A stretch of 33,770 nucleotides of DNA from the NCBI GenBank assembly GCA_045585955.1, contig JAZMZK010000033.1, positions 1-33,770 of the forward strand, in the 5' to 3' direction. This stretch comes from SIG78 sp045585955. Its GTDB lineage: Bacteria > Verrucomicrobiota > Lentisphaeria > Victivallales > Victivallaceae. Below, one piece after another: positions 6,259-13,222 of the stretch. The notes under the pieces are model-generated. The model did no database searches. It was not told the DNA's origin and saw only the letters and a list, made by a program, of their open reading frames with translations. The position numbers and the translations under genes are program-made. Each line of letters begins with the position of its first letter. Within the stretch, counting starts at the first letter, position 1.

Positions 6259-7836
6259 TCAGATGTTTTTACACATTTGAAAAGTCAGACCGAACTTATC
6301 CAAATATTTCCCCAAACGGTCAGAGTCGTTGGCGCTTTTCCGCTGTATTCTGGAGATGGAAAAAAGCTTTTTACCGGCTTCGGCACGACTGGTGCTTTGA
6401 CGGCAGATTTCCACAACTCTGGCAAGCTGGCAGAGATCGAATTCATCGAATTTATTTTGATAATCGCTGCCCAACAGGCCGGCAAGAATTTGATCGCTTG
6501 CAGATAGTTGCTGATTTTTCCGTGATCTGGCAATTTCCGCATCTACAACTTTTCCGTCGATCCTGCCGCCGTTAGCAAGAGTTGCCATACGGGTTATCAT
6601 GGCATTCAAGTCACGGAAGTTGCCCCGCCACGAGGTTGCCGGATCCATAGCGTAACGCATGAATTCGGCTTTGGCTTCTTTATTAAAAGTAATGTGCTTA
6701 CCGCTTTTTTCCGTAAAACGCTGCAATTCATATTCCACATTGGGCTCAATATCTTCCCGGCGGTCAGCCAGTCCCGGCAGCTGAAAATCCCACAAATTGA
6801 TCCGGGCAAGCAAGTCAGAACGGAAACGCCCTTCGTTTACGGCAAGTTCCAAATCCCGGTTGGTGCCGCAAATCAGCTCAAAAGAACTTTCGCTCTCCAC
6901 ATCCGCACCCAGCGGAAAAAATTTCTTTTCTTCAATGGCACGCAGCAGCATAGCCTGTTCATCCAGCCCCAGTTCACCTATTTCGTCTAAAAAGAGTATG
7001 CCGTTATCGGCTTTTTTCAGCAACCCCGGCCGATCGGCAACCGCCCCGGTAAACGAGCCTTTTTTATGGCCGAAGAGTACACTCATAGCCTGATCGCCCC
7101 GCAGTGTGGCACAGTTGATATTGACAAAATCTCCTTTGATCTGATTGTTGAGTTTTTTCAATTCATAGATCCGTTTTGCCAGCTGGGATTTACCTGCGCC
7201 GGTAGGCCCGGTCAGCAATATAGGTTCGGCAGAACGGATCGCTACGCGTTCAATGGTTTCGATAAGCTCGTTGAACTGTTTATTTTTAGTGGCAATGCCG
7301 GATTTCAGAAAATCAAGGTCGTTTTCCCGTTCCACAGCAAAGCGTTTGGCAAGCATATCATAACGCGAAAGGTCGAGGTCAATAATGTTGTAAGAACCCT
7401 CCGGTCCGATTCCGGGATGGGTTTGGATAAGTTTGCCCGGCAGGTGATGGGATTCCGTAAGCAGAAACAGACAGATCTGTGCCACATGGGAACCGGTAGT
7501 TATATGTATATAGTAATTATCTTCTTCGCCGGAAAAATCGTGACTGCGGCTGTATTCGTAGAGTTTGCTGTAAACTTCCTCAAAATCCCAGGGGTCATCC
7601 ATATCTATTGCCTCCGGAATCACTTCGGTTGCCGGAGAACATTGTTTGATATCTTCCACAATACGATCTTTCAAGCTGCTGAATTTCGGCTGATATATCA
7701 AATGATAGCGGTCAAAGTGCAAATCGTTCTGCATTGCAAGTGCCACCGAAGGCCGCCAGACATTCCAACGGGAAAGACCACGGGCTTTGCCGTTACTGTC
7801 AAGAGTCGAACCTAAAAGCGAAATCAATATATTCAT
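6259..7836 (-). CDS. rtcR: RtcR, sigma54-dependent activator of the RNA-repair operon
   Basis: This 525-residue protein has the RtcR domain order. Residues 1-175 resemble the CARF sensor domain (start MNILISLLGS, motif HITTGSHVAQ near 111-120), which in this family senses RNA ligands. Residues 185-430 form the AAA+ domain with Walker A GPTGAGKS (210-217), the sigma54-contact loop GSFTGA (260-265), Walker B ILFLDEIG (280-287) and the R-finger region GRFRSDLLARINLW. Residues 460-525 are the C-terminal DNA-binding end typical of RtcR. GSFTGA replaces the common GAFTGA. It is divergent from the operon it should control, and a consensus sigma54 promoter lies between them. No clear ribosome site precedes the ATG. 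Confidence 0.93.
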   Translation of the reverse strand: MNILISLLGSTLDSNGKARGLSRWNVWRPSVALAMQNDLHFDRYHLIYQPKFSSLKDRIVEDIKQCSPATEVIPEAIDMDDPWDFEEVYSKLYEYSRSHDFSGEEDNYYIHITTGSHVAQICLFLLTESHHLPGKLIQTHPGIGPEGSYNIIDLDLSRYDMLAKRFAVERENDLDFLKSGIATKNKQFNELIETIERVAIRSAEPILLTGPTGAGKSQLAKRIYELKKLNNQIKGDFVNINCATLRGDQAMSVLFGHKKGSFTGAVADRPGLLKKADNGILFLDEIGELGLDEQAMLLRAIEEKKFFPLGADVESESSFELICGTNRDLELAVNEGRFRSDLLARINLWDFQLPGLADRREDIEPNVEYELQRFTEKSGKHITFNKEAKAEFMRYAMDPATSWRGNFRDLNAMITRMATLANGGRIDGKVVDAEIARSRKNQQLSASDQILAGLLGSDYQNKFDEFDLCQLARVVEICRQSTSRAEAGKKLFSISRIQRKSANDSDRLGKYLDKFGLTFQMCKNI

Positions 7837-7925
7837 ATTATAAAATTCTATATTTGTATATAATATTTTATATGTTTTAATATAGCACTAAATCAGCAGC
7901 ATGCAAATAAAAAAGCAGGTGATAA

Positions 7926-7959
7926 AATTTTTTTGAGCTTAAAAAACAATTTTTTTGAG
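7926..7959 (+). promoter_or_regulatory. Direct repeats, possible RtcR enhancer site
   Basis: The 12-mer AATTTTTTTGAG occurs twice, at 7926-7937 and 7948-7959, exactly 22 bp apart (two helical turns). It lies 25-75 bp upstream of the sigma54 promoter, where an activator enhancer or an IHF-like bend would be expected. The repeats are A/T-rich, so chance is not excluded. RtcR binding is inferred only from position. Confidence 0.4.
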
Positions 7960-7983
7960 AAAAATCACACAGTTTTGAAAAAA

Positions 7984-8000
7984 TTGGCACGCCTTTTGCT
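7984..8000 (+). promoter_or_regulatory. Sigma54 (-24/-12) promoter of the rtc operon
   Basis: TTGGCACGCCTTTTGCT matches the full consensus YTGGCACG-N4-TTGCW at every defined position, with the GG (7986-7987) and GC (7998-7999) at the required spacing. Transcription would start about 11-13 bp later, near 8011. This rules out a start codon at 8008 for the downstream gene and supports the ATG at 8059. Confidence 0.92.
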
Positions 8001-8058
8001 AATATGAATGTGCAGGTTTTGCAAAAACAGAAATATCAAACAAAGAAAGGGTAGTAAT

Positions 8059-8517
8059 ATGCTTATTACATTGGCACAAGCGTTGAAAGAAAAAAACCGT
8101 ATCGTTGGTGAAATAAGTAAATTGTGGTCATTGGTCAAACAAGAAAATTCGTGTTGGGAAATCCATAAAAGAAGTATTTCGGTTGCAGAAACGATGAAAA
8201 CCATCAACCATTACACCGAAAAACTCATTGAACTTAAAACCAAGATCGGCAAGGCCAACGAAGGCAATTTGCAGAATATGTACGCATTGGATGAGTACAA
8301 AAGTCAAATTTCCAAATTGGACAACCTTGATACCACCGAAGATATCCGTTATCGTGGTATCAAAGATGATATTATGGAGGTGCGTTCGGCAGAAATAACT
8401 GCCGCCGATGTTATTGAACAAGTCAAACAGCTTCAGCTGAAATGCAATCAGCTGCAAGATGCCATAGATGCGTACAATGCCACGCACAAGATTGAATTTG
8501 TTACACCGCTCTGTTGA
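8059..8517 (+). CDS. DIP1984-family (DUF6847-like) coiled-coil protein
   Basis: This 152-residue, mostly helical protein has the layout of the DIP1984 family: an N-terminal MLITLAQALKEKNRIVGEI helix, a central helix ending in LIELKTKIGKAN, then YALDEYKSQISKLDNL and a C-terminal helix with QVKQLQLKCNQLQDAIDAYNATHKIEF. Heptad-like leucine patterns suggest coiled coils. No signal peptide or catalytic motif is seen and the biochemical role is unknown. The ATG at 8059 has AAAGAAAGGG upstream and lies about 48 bp after the predicted sigma54 start site. As first gene of an RtcR-controlled operon it is expected to act in the RNA-damage response; this rests on context. Confidence 0.75.
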   Translation: MLITLAQALKEKNRIVGEISKLWSLVKQENSCWEIHKRSISVAETMKTINHYTEKLIELKTKIGKANEGNLQNMYALDEYKSQISKLDNLDTTEDIRYRGIKDDIMEVRSAEITAADVIEQVKQLQLKCNQLQDAIDAYNATHKIEFVTPLC

Positions 8518-8583
8518 TCAGAGTTGTGCTGCCAACCGACTTCGGCCGGGCGGCAAACCGCAAGGTTGAAAACAGCTTTGCGG

Positions 8584-8770
8584 CTGGAGAAAAATGCGGT
8601 TCTCCGGAATTTTGATATTGATAAATTTCTGCCGCGTATGGCAAATAACAAGCTTAAAGGTTAAGGATTTAAGAATCAAATATCAATCCTCAAAACTTAA
8701 AACTCTTAATGAACCGCATTTTTCTCCCCGGGGCAGTGCTGCTGAAAAGCAGCCTCCCCGGCTCTTTTTC
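8584..8770 (+). ncRNA. Structured RNA candidate inside the rtc operon
   Basis: The 278-bp gap between the DIP1984 gene and rtcB holds no gene but strong structure. GGAGAAAAATGCGGTTC (8586-8602) is a perfect 17-bp complement of GAACCGCATTTTTCTCC (8711-8727) and encloses 108 A/T-rich bases. The left arm can instead fold locally as CTGGAGAA/TTCTCCGG (8584-8591 with 8600-8607). The right arm abuts a very stable GAAA-capped hairpin with a T run (8728-8769). An RNA closed by pairing of its two ends recalls Y RNAs, which often neighbour rtc genes, but no tRNA-like module or Ro (Rsr) gene is seen. An attenuator or a small inverted-repeat element is the alternative. Confidence 0.5.
8728..8769 (+). terminator. 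Terminator-like hairpin upstream of rtcB
   Basis: The stem is built from CCGGGG (8728-8733) with CCCCGG (8756-8761), AG with CT, and GCTGCT (8738-8743) with AGCAGC (8748-8753) around a GAAA tetraloop, with two single-base bulges. CTCTTTTT follows. It resembles an intrinsic terminator 27 bp before the rtcB start, so it could end a small RNA or dampen rtcB expression by partial read-through. Confidence 0.6.
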
Positions 8771-8795
8771 AATTATTAACTGAAAGGATATAAAA

Positions 8796-9995
8796 ATGGA
8801 ATTTGTAAAAAGTGAAAATCTCCCCATCCACATCAAGAGCTGGTGTCGGGATATTGAAGACTCTGCCATGGTACAAGCTGAACACCTTGCCCGCCATCCG
8901 GCACTGCGGCACCATGTGGCACTGATGCCGGATTGTCATTGCGGTATCGGTATGCCCATCGGGGGCGTGATCGCCGCCAAAGATGCAGTGATCCCGGCAG
9001 CGGTGGGCGTGGATATCGGCTGCGGAATGATCGCTGTGGAAACTGATATTCCGGCAGAAAAACTGGAAGATATGCGTTTTCGCCGTTCCATCCACACCCG
9101 GATAAAGGAACTTGTTCCGGTGGGAGAAGGCAAGATGCACAAAGATCCGCAGGAGTGGGAGGGTTTTGAAGAGTATATTGCTACCAAAGGTGTGGATGCT
9201 CAATTCATCACCAAGCTTGACCGGCATAACCTCGGAACTCTCGGCGGAGGCAACCACTTTATTGAAATCCAGAAGAGCAACGACGGCTTTGTCTGGATAA
9301 TGATCCATTCCGGAAGCCGCAACCTCGGTAAGCGGATAGAAGAAGTTTATCAGGAAAAAGCCATACAGCTTTGCGAACGCTTTTACACGCCGCTGCCCAA
9401 CCGGGATCTGGCATTTCTGCCGATCCAGGAAGCGGATGGACACAACTATTTCAGAGATATGAACTTTGCTTTGAAGTATGCTTTTGAAAACCGCCAGCGG
9501 ATGATGGCTCGCTGCAAAGAAGTGATCGCCGAATTTGTTCCGGAAGTAAACTTTCTGCGGGAAGTGAATATCCATCATAACTACGCAGCTTTTGAAGAAC
9601 ACTTTGGCGAGATGTTGTGCATACACCGCAAAGGAGCCACCAGTGCCAAACTTGATGAAACCGGCATTATTCCCGGCTCTATGGGTACAGCCAGTTACAT
9701 CGTGCGCGGCTTGGGAAATCCGGCAAGTTTTATGAGCTGTTCTCACGGTGCCGGACGGCGTATGAGCCGCACTGTTGCCTGCAACACCCTGACTGCTGCC
9801 GAGTGCGACGAAGCTATGAAAGGCATTGTCTGCGACCGCTGGCACCCGGTGACCCGTTACGGCAAAGGCAAGAAGGTGCTGGATCTCTCTGAAGCTCCGC
9901 AGGCGTACAAGGATATAGAAGATGTGATCGCTGCCGAAAGGGATCTTGTGGAAGTGCAAGTCCGCCTGACTCCGCTGGCAGTCATCAAGGGGTAA
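8796..9995 (+). CDS. rtcB: RNA-splicing / RNA-repair ligase RtcB
   Basis: RtcB joins RNA 2',3'-cyclic-phosphate (or 3'-phosphate) ends to 5'-OH ends using GTP and Mn2+, via a covalent His-GMP. The 399-residue protein has GVDIGCGM with metal ligands D73 and C76, GGGNHFIE (H154), HSGSRNLG (H171), the RKGAT motif near 278-282, and SHGAGRRMSR with H317 as the expected guanylylated histidine. It is of ordinary length for the shorter bacterial form and has no intein. AAAGGA precedes the ATG. No rtcA cyclase gene is next to it. It lies downstream of the sigma54 promoter and the structured RNA candidate. Confidence 0.97.
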   Translation: MEFVKSENLPIHIKSWCRDIEDSAMVQAEHLARHPALRHHVALMPDCHCGIGMPIGGVIAAKDAVIPAAVGVDIGCGMIAVETDIPAEKLEDMRFRRSIHTRIKELVPVGEGKMHKDPQEWEGFEEYIATKGVDAQFITKLDRHNLGTLGGGNHFIEIQKSNDGFVWIMIHSGSRNLGKRIEEVYQEKAIQLCERFYTPLPNRDLAFLPIQEADGHNYFRDMNFALKYAFENRQRMMARCKEVIAEFVPEVNFLREVNIHHNYAAFEEHFGEMLCIHRKGATSAKLDETGIIPGSMGTASYIVRGLGNPASFMSCSHGAGRRMSRTVACNTLTAAECDEAMKGIVCDRWHPVTRYGKGKKVLDLSEAPQAYKDIEDVIAAERDLVEVQVRLTPLAVIKG

Positions 9996-9998
9996 AAT

Positions 9999-10282
9999 AT
10001 GTTTTGCCAGATGTGCAATATAAACACAAAAACAACGCAGCATCATCTGATACCGCGCTGCAAGGACAAAAATAAAAATGGGAAAACAGTTGCTCTATGC
10101 AGTAACTGCCACACCTTTCTGCATGCGATGTTTACGAAACCCAGCTCAAAGAACATTTGAGCACGCTGGAGAAGATCCTGCAAAATGAGCAGTGCCGGAA
10201 ATATTTGCTCTGGCGGCATAAACACCCTTTTTTCACTGCCAAATCAACCAAAAAAAGTAAAAGGAGGAGTGATTTTATATGA
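9999..10282 (+). pseudogene. Frameshifted HNH endonuclease linked to rtcB
   Basis: An ATG at 9999, three bases after the rtcB stop, opens a frame with the HNH zinc-finger pattern: FCQMC, then HHLIPRCKD, then LCSNCHTFLHAMF. It stops at 10158-10160. From 10142 the +2-shifted frame continues with QLKEHLSTLEKILQNEQCRKY and LWRHKHPFF, matching the usual C-terminal tail of small HNH proteins (N-terminal HNH followed by a TLE...W+RKHP helix), and ends at 10282. One base seems lost in the CCC run at 10140-10142. The restored stop overlaps the next start (ATGA), which supports a once intact coupled gene. A sequencing error or programmed shift is possible. Confidence 0.7.
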
Positions 10283-10800
10283 AAAAACAAGGACAAAATT
10301 GCGTTATTCTCAAATGGAATCCGGCGATTTCCTCTTACAGCATGAGCCGGTTTCTGAATGATATTTCGTGGAAAGAAAATGAGTCAGATTGGAGCATTTA
10401 TGAATATGATAAAGTAAAAGCCGGCGATCAGTTTTTTATGCTCAAAGTCGGGATCGGTACTTGCGGGATCGTTGCCGCCGGGGTAATCACCAGTGATCCC
10501 GCTGCCGGTGAAGACTGGAGCGGTCGGGGACGCAAGGTATATTATGCTGATTATACTTGTGAGTTTATGGTCAATCCGGAAACGCTGCCTATTCTGGAAA
10601 GCGGCGTGCTTGAAGAAAAAATTCCTGATTTTGATTGGCGGGCAGGTCATTCCGGAGTAGTGCTGACTCCCTGCCAGAGCCGTAAACTTAATGATATTTA
10701 TCAAAATTATTTGCAGGAAAATGCCGCAATTTTTGCTGATAGATTTGCTTTGATCGACAGACGGAATATGGATAATGACCAAATTTATATAGAGAAGTAA
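10279..10800 (+). CDS. EVE/PUA-like domain protein
   Basis: This 173-residue soluble protein has the look of the EVE branch of the PUA superfamily: an opening strand NCVILKWNPAISSYS, a WSIYEYDKVKAGDQFFMLKVG segment resembling the typical 'xGDxxxxY' region, GIVAAGVITSDP, and a C-terminal PDFDWRAGHSGVVLTPCQSRKL stretch. EVE domains bind modified bases in nucleic acids. A ribosome site GGAGGAG is 8-10 bp before the ATG, which overlaps the stop of the repaired HNH frame, so it is probably the last gene of the rtc operon. A role in recognising damaged or modified RNA is inferred from this context and is not shown. Confidence 0.55.
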   Translation: MKKQGQNCVILKWNPAISSYSMSRFLNDISWKENESDWSIYEYDKVKAGDQFFMLKVGIGTCGIVAAGVITSDPAAGEDWSGRGRKVYYADYTCEFMVNPETLPILESGVLEEKIPDFDWRAGHSGVVLTPCQSRKLNDIYQNYLQENAAIFADRFALIDRRNMDNDQIYIEK

Positions 10801-10844
10801 TTTCAAAACTCCTCGAAAGTCGTCAAAGGCACAATCTTCGCCCC

Positions 10845-10907
10845 GCACAAGGAGTATTTCCGGCGGTTGCCTTTCAGGCAGCCCCCTCAAACTACCTTAT
10901 CCTGTGC
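10845..10907 (+). repeat. Structured intergenic element (in the 10801-11215 gap)
   Basis: GCACAAGGA (10845-10853) pairs with TCCTGTGC (10900-10907) with one bulge, enclosing a second hairpin GGTTGCC-TTTCA-GGCAGCC (10865-10883) with one wobble. There is no T run. The form suggests an interspersed repeat or structured RNA. The rest of the 415-bp gap to fucI holds A/T-rich sequence and, at its end, candidate operators; no gene is seen in it. Confidence 0.45.
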
Positions 10908-11133
10908 TGTGGTTTTGCTCTTTACCTTTGTTTTGAATGACTTTTGAAATTACCTTTAGAGAGAGAACTTTTTTCCGGATTGGATAAACATTGACCGCGG
11001 AATGAAGATTTTTTACTCCGTAAAAAGCAGTGATGCTGCCGGTCAGGCTCATTGTTGGAGTTTTGAATTGTTTTTTTACCTCAAGTGTTAAATTTATTTG
11101 AAAGTCTGTTTTTTTTGATTTGAAAAATTTACA

Positions 11134-11199
11134 AACAGTGTTACTTTATACTTGAACGGTACTTTAGTTACATTACAGTTCAATAAAATCAACACTGTT
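11134..11199. promoter_or_regulatory. Candidate operator pair upstream of fucI
   Basis: AACAGTGTT (11134-11142) and its reverse complement AACACTGTT (11191-11199) are 57 bp apart, the second ending 16 bp before the fucI ATG and just before its GAGGA ribosome site. Two inverted copies of a 9-mer suit binding by a GntR- or LacI-type repressor, possibly with looping. The cognate regulator is not known. Confidence 0.4.
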
Positions 11200-11215
11200 A
11201 CATGAGGACAGAACT

Positions 11216-13054
11216 ATGACGAAAAACAGATATGTCGGTGATTATCCGGTGATCGGTATCCGCCCCTGTATCGACGGACGCCGCGGCCCCATGATGCTGC
11301 GTGAATCTTTGGAACCAACGGTGTGGGCAATGGCGAAAGCCGCCAAAAAAGTTTTGGAAGATAACTTGTTTTACTCCAACGGCGAACCGGTCAAAGTCGT
11401 TATGGCTGATACTTGCATCGGCCGGGTGCCGGAAGCTGCGGCTTGTGCCGATAAATTCCGCAAAGAAGGCGTGGCGATCACTCTTTCGGTAACTTCCTGC
11501 TGGTGCTACGGTTCGGAAACTATGGATATGGATCCCCAGACCATCAAAGGTGTGTGGGGTTTTAACGGTACAGAACGCCCCGGCGCAGTCTATCTGGCAG
11601 CAGTGCTTGCCGGTCACGCCCAGAAGGGTTTGCCTGCATTCGGCATTTACGGCCATGAAGTGCAGGATCTCGATCAGGTCGATCAGGTTCCGGAAGATGT
11701 CAAAGAAAAGCTCCTGCGTTTCGGCAGAGCGGCTATTGCGGTTGCTACCATGCGGGGCAAATCCTACTTGCAGATCGGCTCACAGTGCATGGGTATTGCC
11801 GGATCTATCGTGGATCAGGATATGATGGAAAACTACTTCGGTATGCGGGTCGAATCTGTGGACGAAGTGGAAGTTATCCGCAGAATGGAAGAAGGCATCT
11901 ATTGCGAAGAAGAGTTCCAGAAAGCTCTGGCATGGACTAAAGAACACTGCAAAGAAGGTTGGGACCCCAACCCCGATAAAGTTTCTTTTATGGGCGAAGA
12001 TTACAAGATCAAATTCACCCGTGAAGAAAAAGACAAGCAGTGGGAATTTACGGTCAAGATGTACTGCATCATCAAAGACTTGATGGCAGGCAACCCCAAT
12101 CTGCCTGACCGCTTTGTGGAAGAAAAAGCCGGTCACAACGCCATTGCCGGTGGTTTTCAGGGGCAGCGTCAGTGGACTGACCATTGGCCCAGCTGCGACT
12201 ACCCCGAAGCTCTGTTGAGCAGTACCTTTGACTATGAAGGCGCCCGGGAACCCTTTACGCTGGCAACCGAAAACGATGTGCTCAACGGTATGGGTATGCT
12301 GATGATGCGTCTGCTGACCCACCGTGCCCAGATCTTTGCCGACGTGCGTACCTACTGGTCGGGCGAAGCTACGGAACGGGTCACCGGTTACAAGTTCACC
12401 GGCAAGGCGGCTGAATCCAACGGTATCATCCACCTTATCAACTCCGGTGCGGCATGTTTGGATGCTTCCGGCGTCTGTACCGACGAAAACGGCAACGCTG
12501 TAATGAAGAAGTGGTGGGAAGTTACCGATGAAGATATCAAAAAGATGACCGATGCTACTGTCTGGTGCGAATCGACCTTTGACAACATGCGTGGCGGCGG
12601 GTTCTCCAGCCACTTTGATACCTTTGCTGAAATGCCCTGTACCATGATCCGTTTGAACATCATCAAAGGTCTTGGGCCGGTATTGCAGATCGCCGAAGGC
12701 TGGACAGTGAATCTGCCCAAAGATGTCAACGATAAACTTATGGAACGCACCAACCCCACCTGGCCCTGTACCTGGTTTGCTCCCCGTTGCGACGGCAAGG
12801 AAGGCTCGCCTTTCAAGAGTGCATACGAAGTGATGATGAACTGGGGTGCCAACCACGGCGCCATCTCCTACGGTCATGTGGGGGCAGATTTGATCACCAT
12901 GTGCTCCATGCTGCGGATCCCGGTGTGCATGCACAACGTGCCGGAAGAAGACATCTACCGTCCGGCATGCTGGAACGCCTTCGGCATGGATAAGGAAGGT
13001 CAGGACTACCGTGCCTGCCAGACCTACGGCCCGATGTACAAGACCAATCTCTGA
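11216..13054 (+). CDS. fucI: L-fucose isomerase
   Basis: FucI interconverts L-fucose and L-fuculose (and D-arabinose and ribulose) with Mn2+ as the first step of fucose use. The 612-residue protein aligns along its length with E. coli FucI as I recall it. Start motif: PVIGIRPCIDGRRGPMM. Metal/catalytic residues appear as E352 in TLATENDVLNG, D376 in IFADVRTYW and H547 in NWGANHG, corresponding to E337, D361 and H528. GEAT-ERVTGYKF, RLNIIKGLGPVLQIAEGW and LRIPVCMHNV are also present. GAGGA is 7 bp before the ATG. It is monocistronic here, between an operator-like region and a terminator; no fuculokinase or aldolase is next to it. Confidence 0.97.
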   Translation: MTKNRYVGDYPVIGIRPCIDGRRGPMMLRESLEPTVWAMAKAAKKVLEDNLFYSNGEPVKVVMADTCIGRVPEAAACADKFRKEGVAITLSVTSCWCYGSETMDMDPQTIKGVWGFNGTERPGAVYLAAVLAGHAQKGLPAFGIYGHEVQDLDQVDQVPEDVKEKLLRFGRAAIAVATMRGKSYLQIGSQCMGIAGSIVDQDMMENYFGMRVESVDEVEVIRRMEEGIYCEEEFQKALAWTKEHCKEGWDPNPDKVSFMGEDYKIKFTREEKDKQWEFTVKMYCIIKDLMAGNPNLPDRFVEEKAGHNAIAGGFQGQRQWTDHWPSCDYPEALLSSTFDYEGAREPFTLATENDVLNGMGMLMMRLLTHRAQIFADVRTYWSGEATERVTGYKFTGKAAESNGIIHLINSGAACLDASGVCTDENGNAVMKKWWEVTDEDIKKMTDATVWCESTFDNMRGGGFSSHFDTFAEMPCTMIRLNIIKGLGPVLQIAEGWTVNLPKDVNDKLMERTNPTWPCTWFAPRCDGKEGSPFKSAYEVMMNWGANHGAISYGHVGADLITMCSMLRIPVCMHNVPEEDIYRPACWNAFGMDKEGQDYRACQTYGPMYKTNL

Positions 13055-13118
13055 AAAAGGTCAATACCTGCCTCCGGTAAAGAGAGTTTTGCCGGGGCAG
13101 GGGGTAAGAGAAAACTCA

Positions 13119-13157
13119 AACCGCTTACTGAATTATTTTCAGCAGGCGGTTTTTTTG
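13119..13157 (+). terminator. Terminator after fucI
   Basis: ACCGCTTACTGAA pairs, with one wobble and one mismatch, with TTCAGCAGGCGGT, followed by seven T. It ends the fucI transcript. Confidence 0.8.
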
Positions 13158-13173
13158 CTGTATATTCCGGGAT

Positions 13174-13209
13174 AAAAAAACTCCGGCATATTTTTTTCTG
13201 CCGGAGTTT
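13174..13209 (-). terminator. Terminator of the minus-strand GH operon
   Basis: AAACTCCGGCA (13178-13188) and TGCCGGAGTTT (13199-13209) are perfect complements around a T-rich loop. On the minus strand the hairpin is followed by a T run (the A run at 13174-13180) and lies 14 bp after the stop of the large glycoside hydrolase gene. Confidence 0.85.
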
Positions 13210-13222
13210 ATATTTTACTGTT

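Noticed and set aside
8008..8058. Earlier start for the DIP1984-family gene at the ATG at 8008
   Set aside because: It would lie at or upstream of the predicted transcription start of the sigma54 promoter (about 8011); the ATG at 8059 has a good ribosome site and gives the normal family N terminus.
8584..8727. tRNA or tRNA-like module in the rtc gap
   Set aside because: No T-loop consensus, acceptor stem pairing of 7 bp or anticodon arm in the right order is found; only the long stem and hairpins are supported.
8586..8727. MITE flanked by 17-bp inverted repeats
   Set aside because: No target-site duplication is visible outside the arms and the right arm abuts a terminator-like hairpin; kept only as an alternative to the RNA reading.
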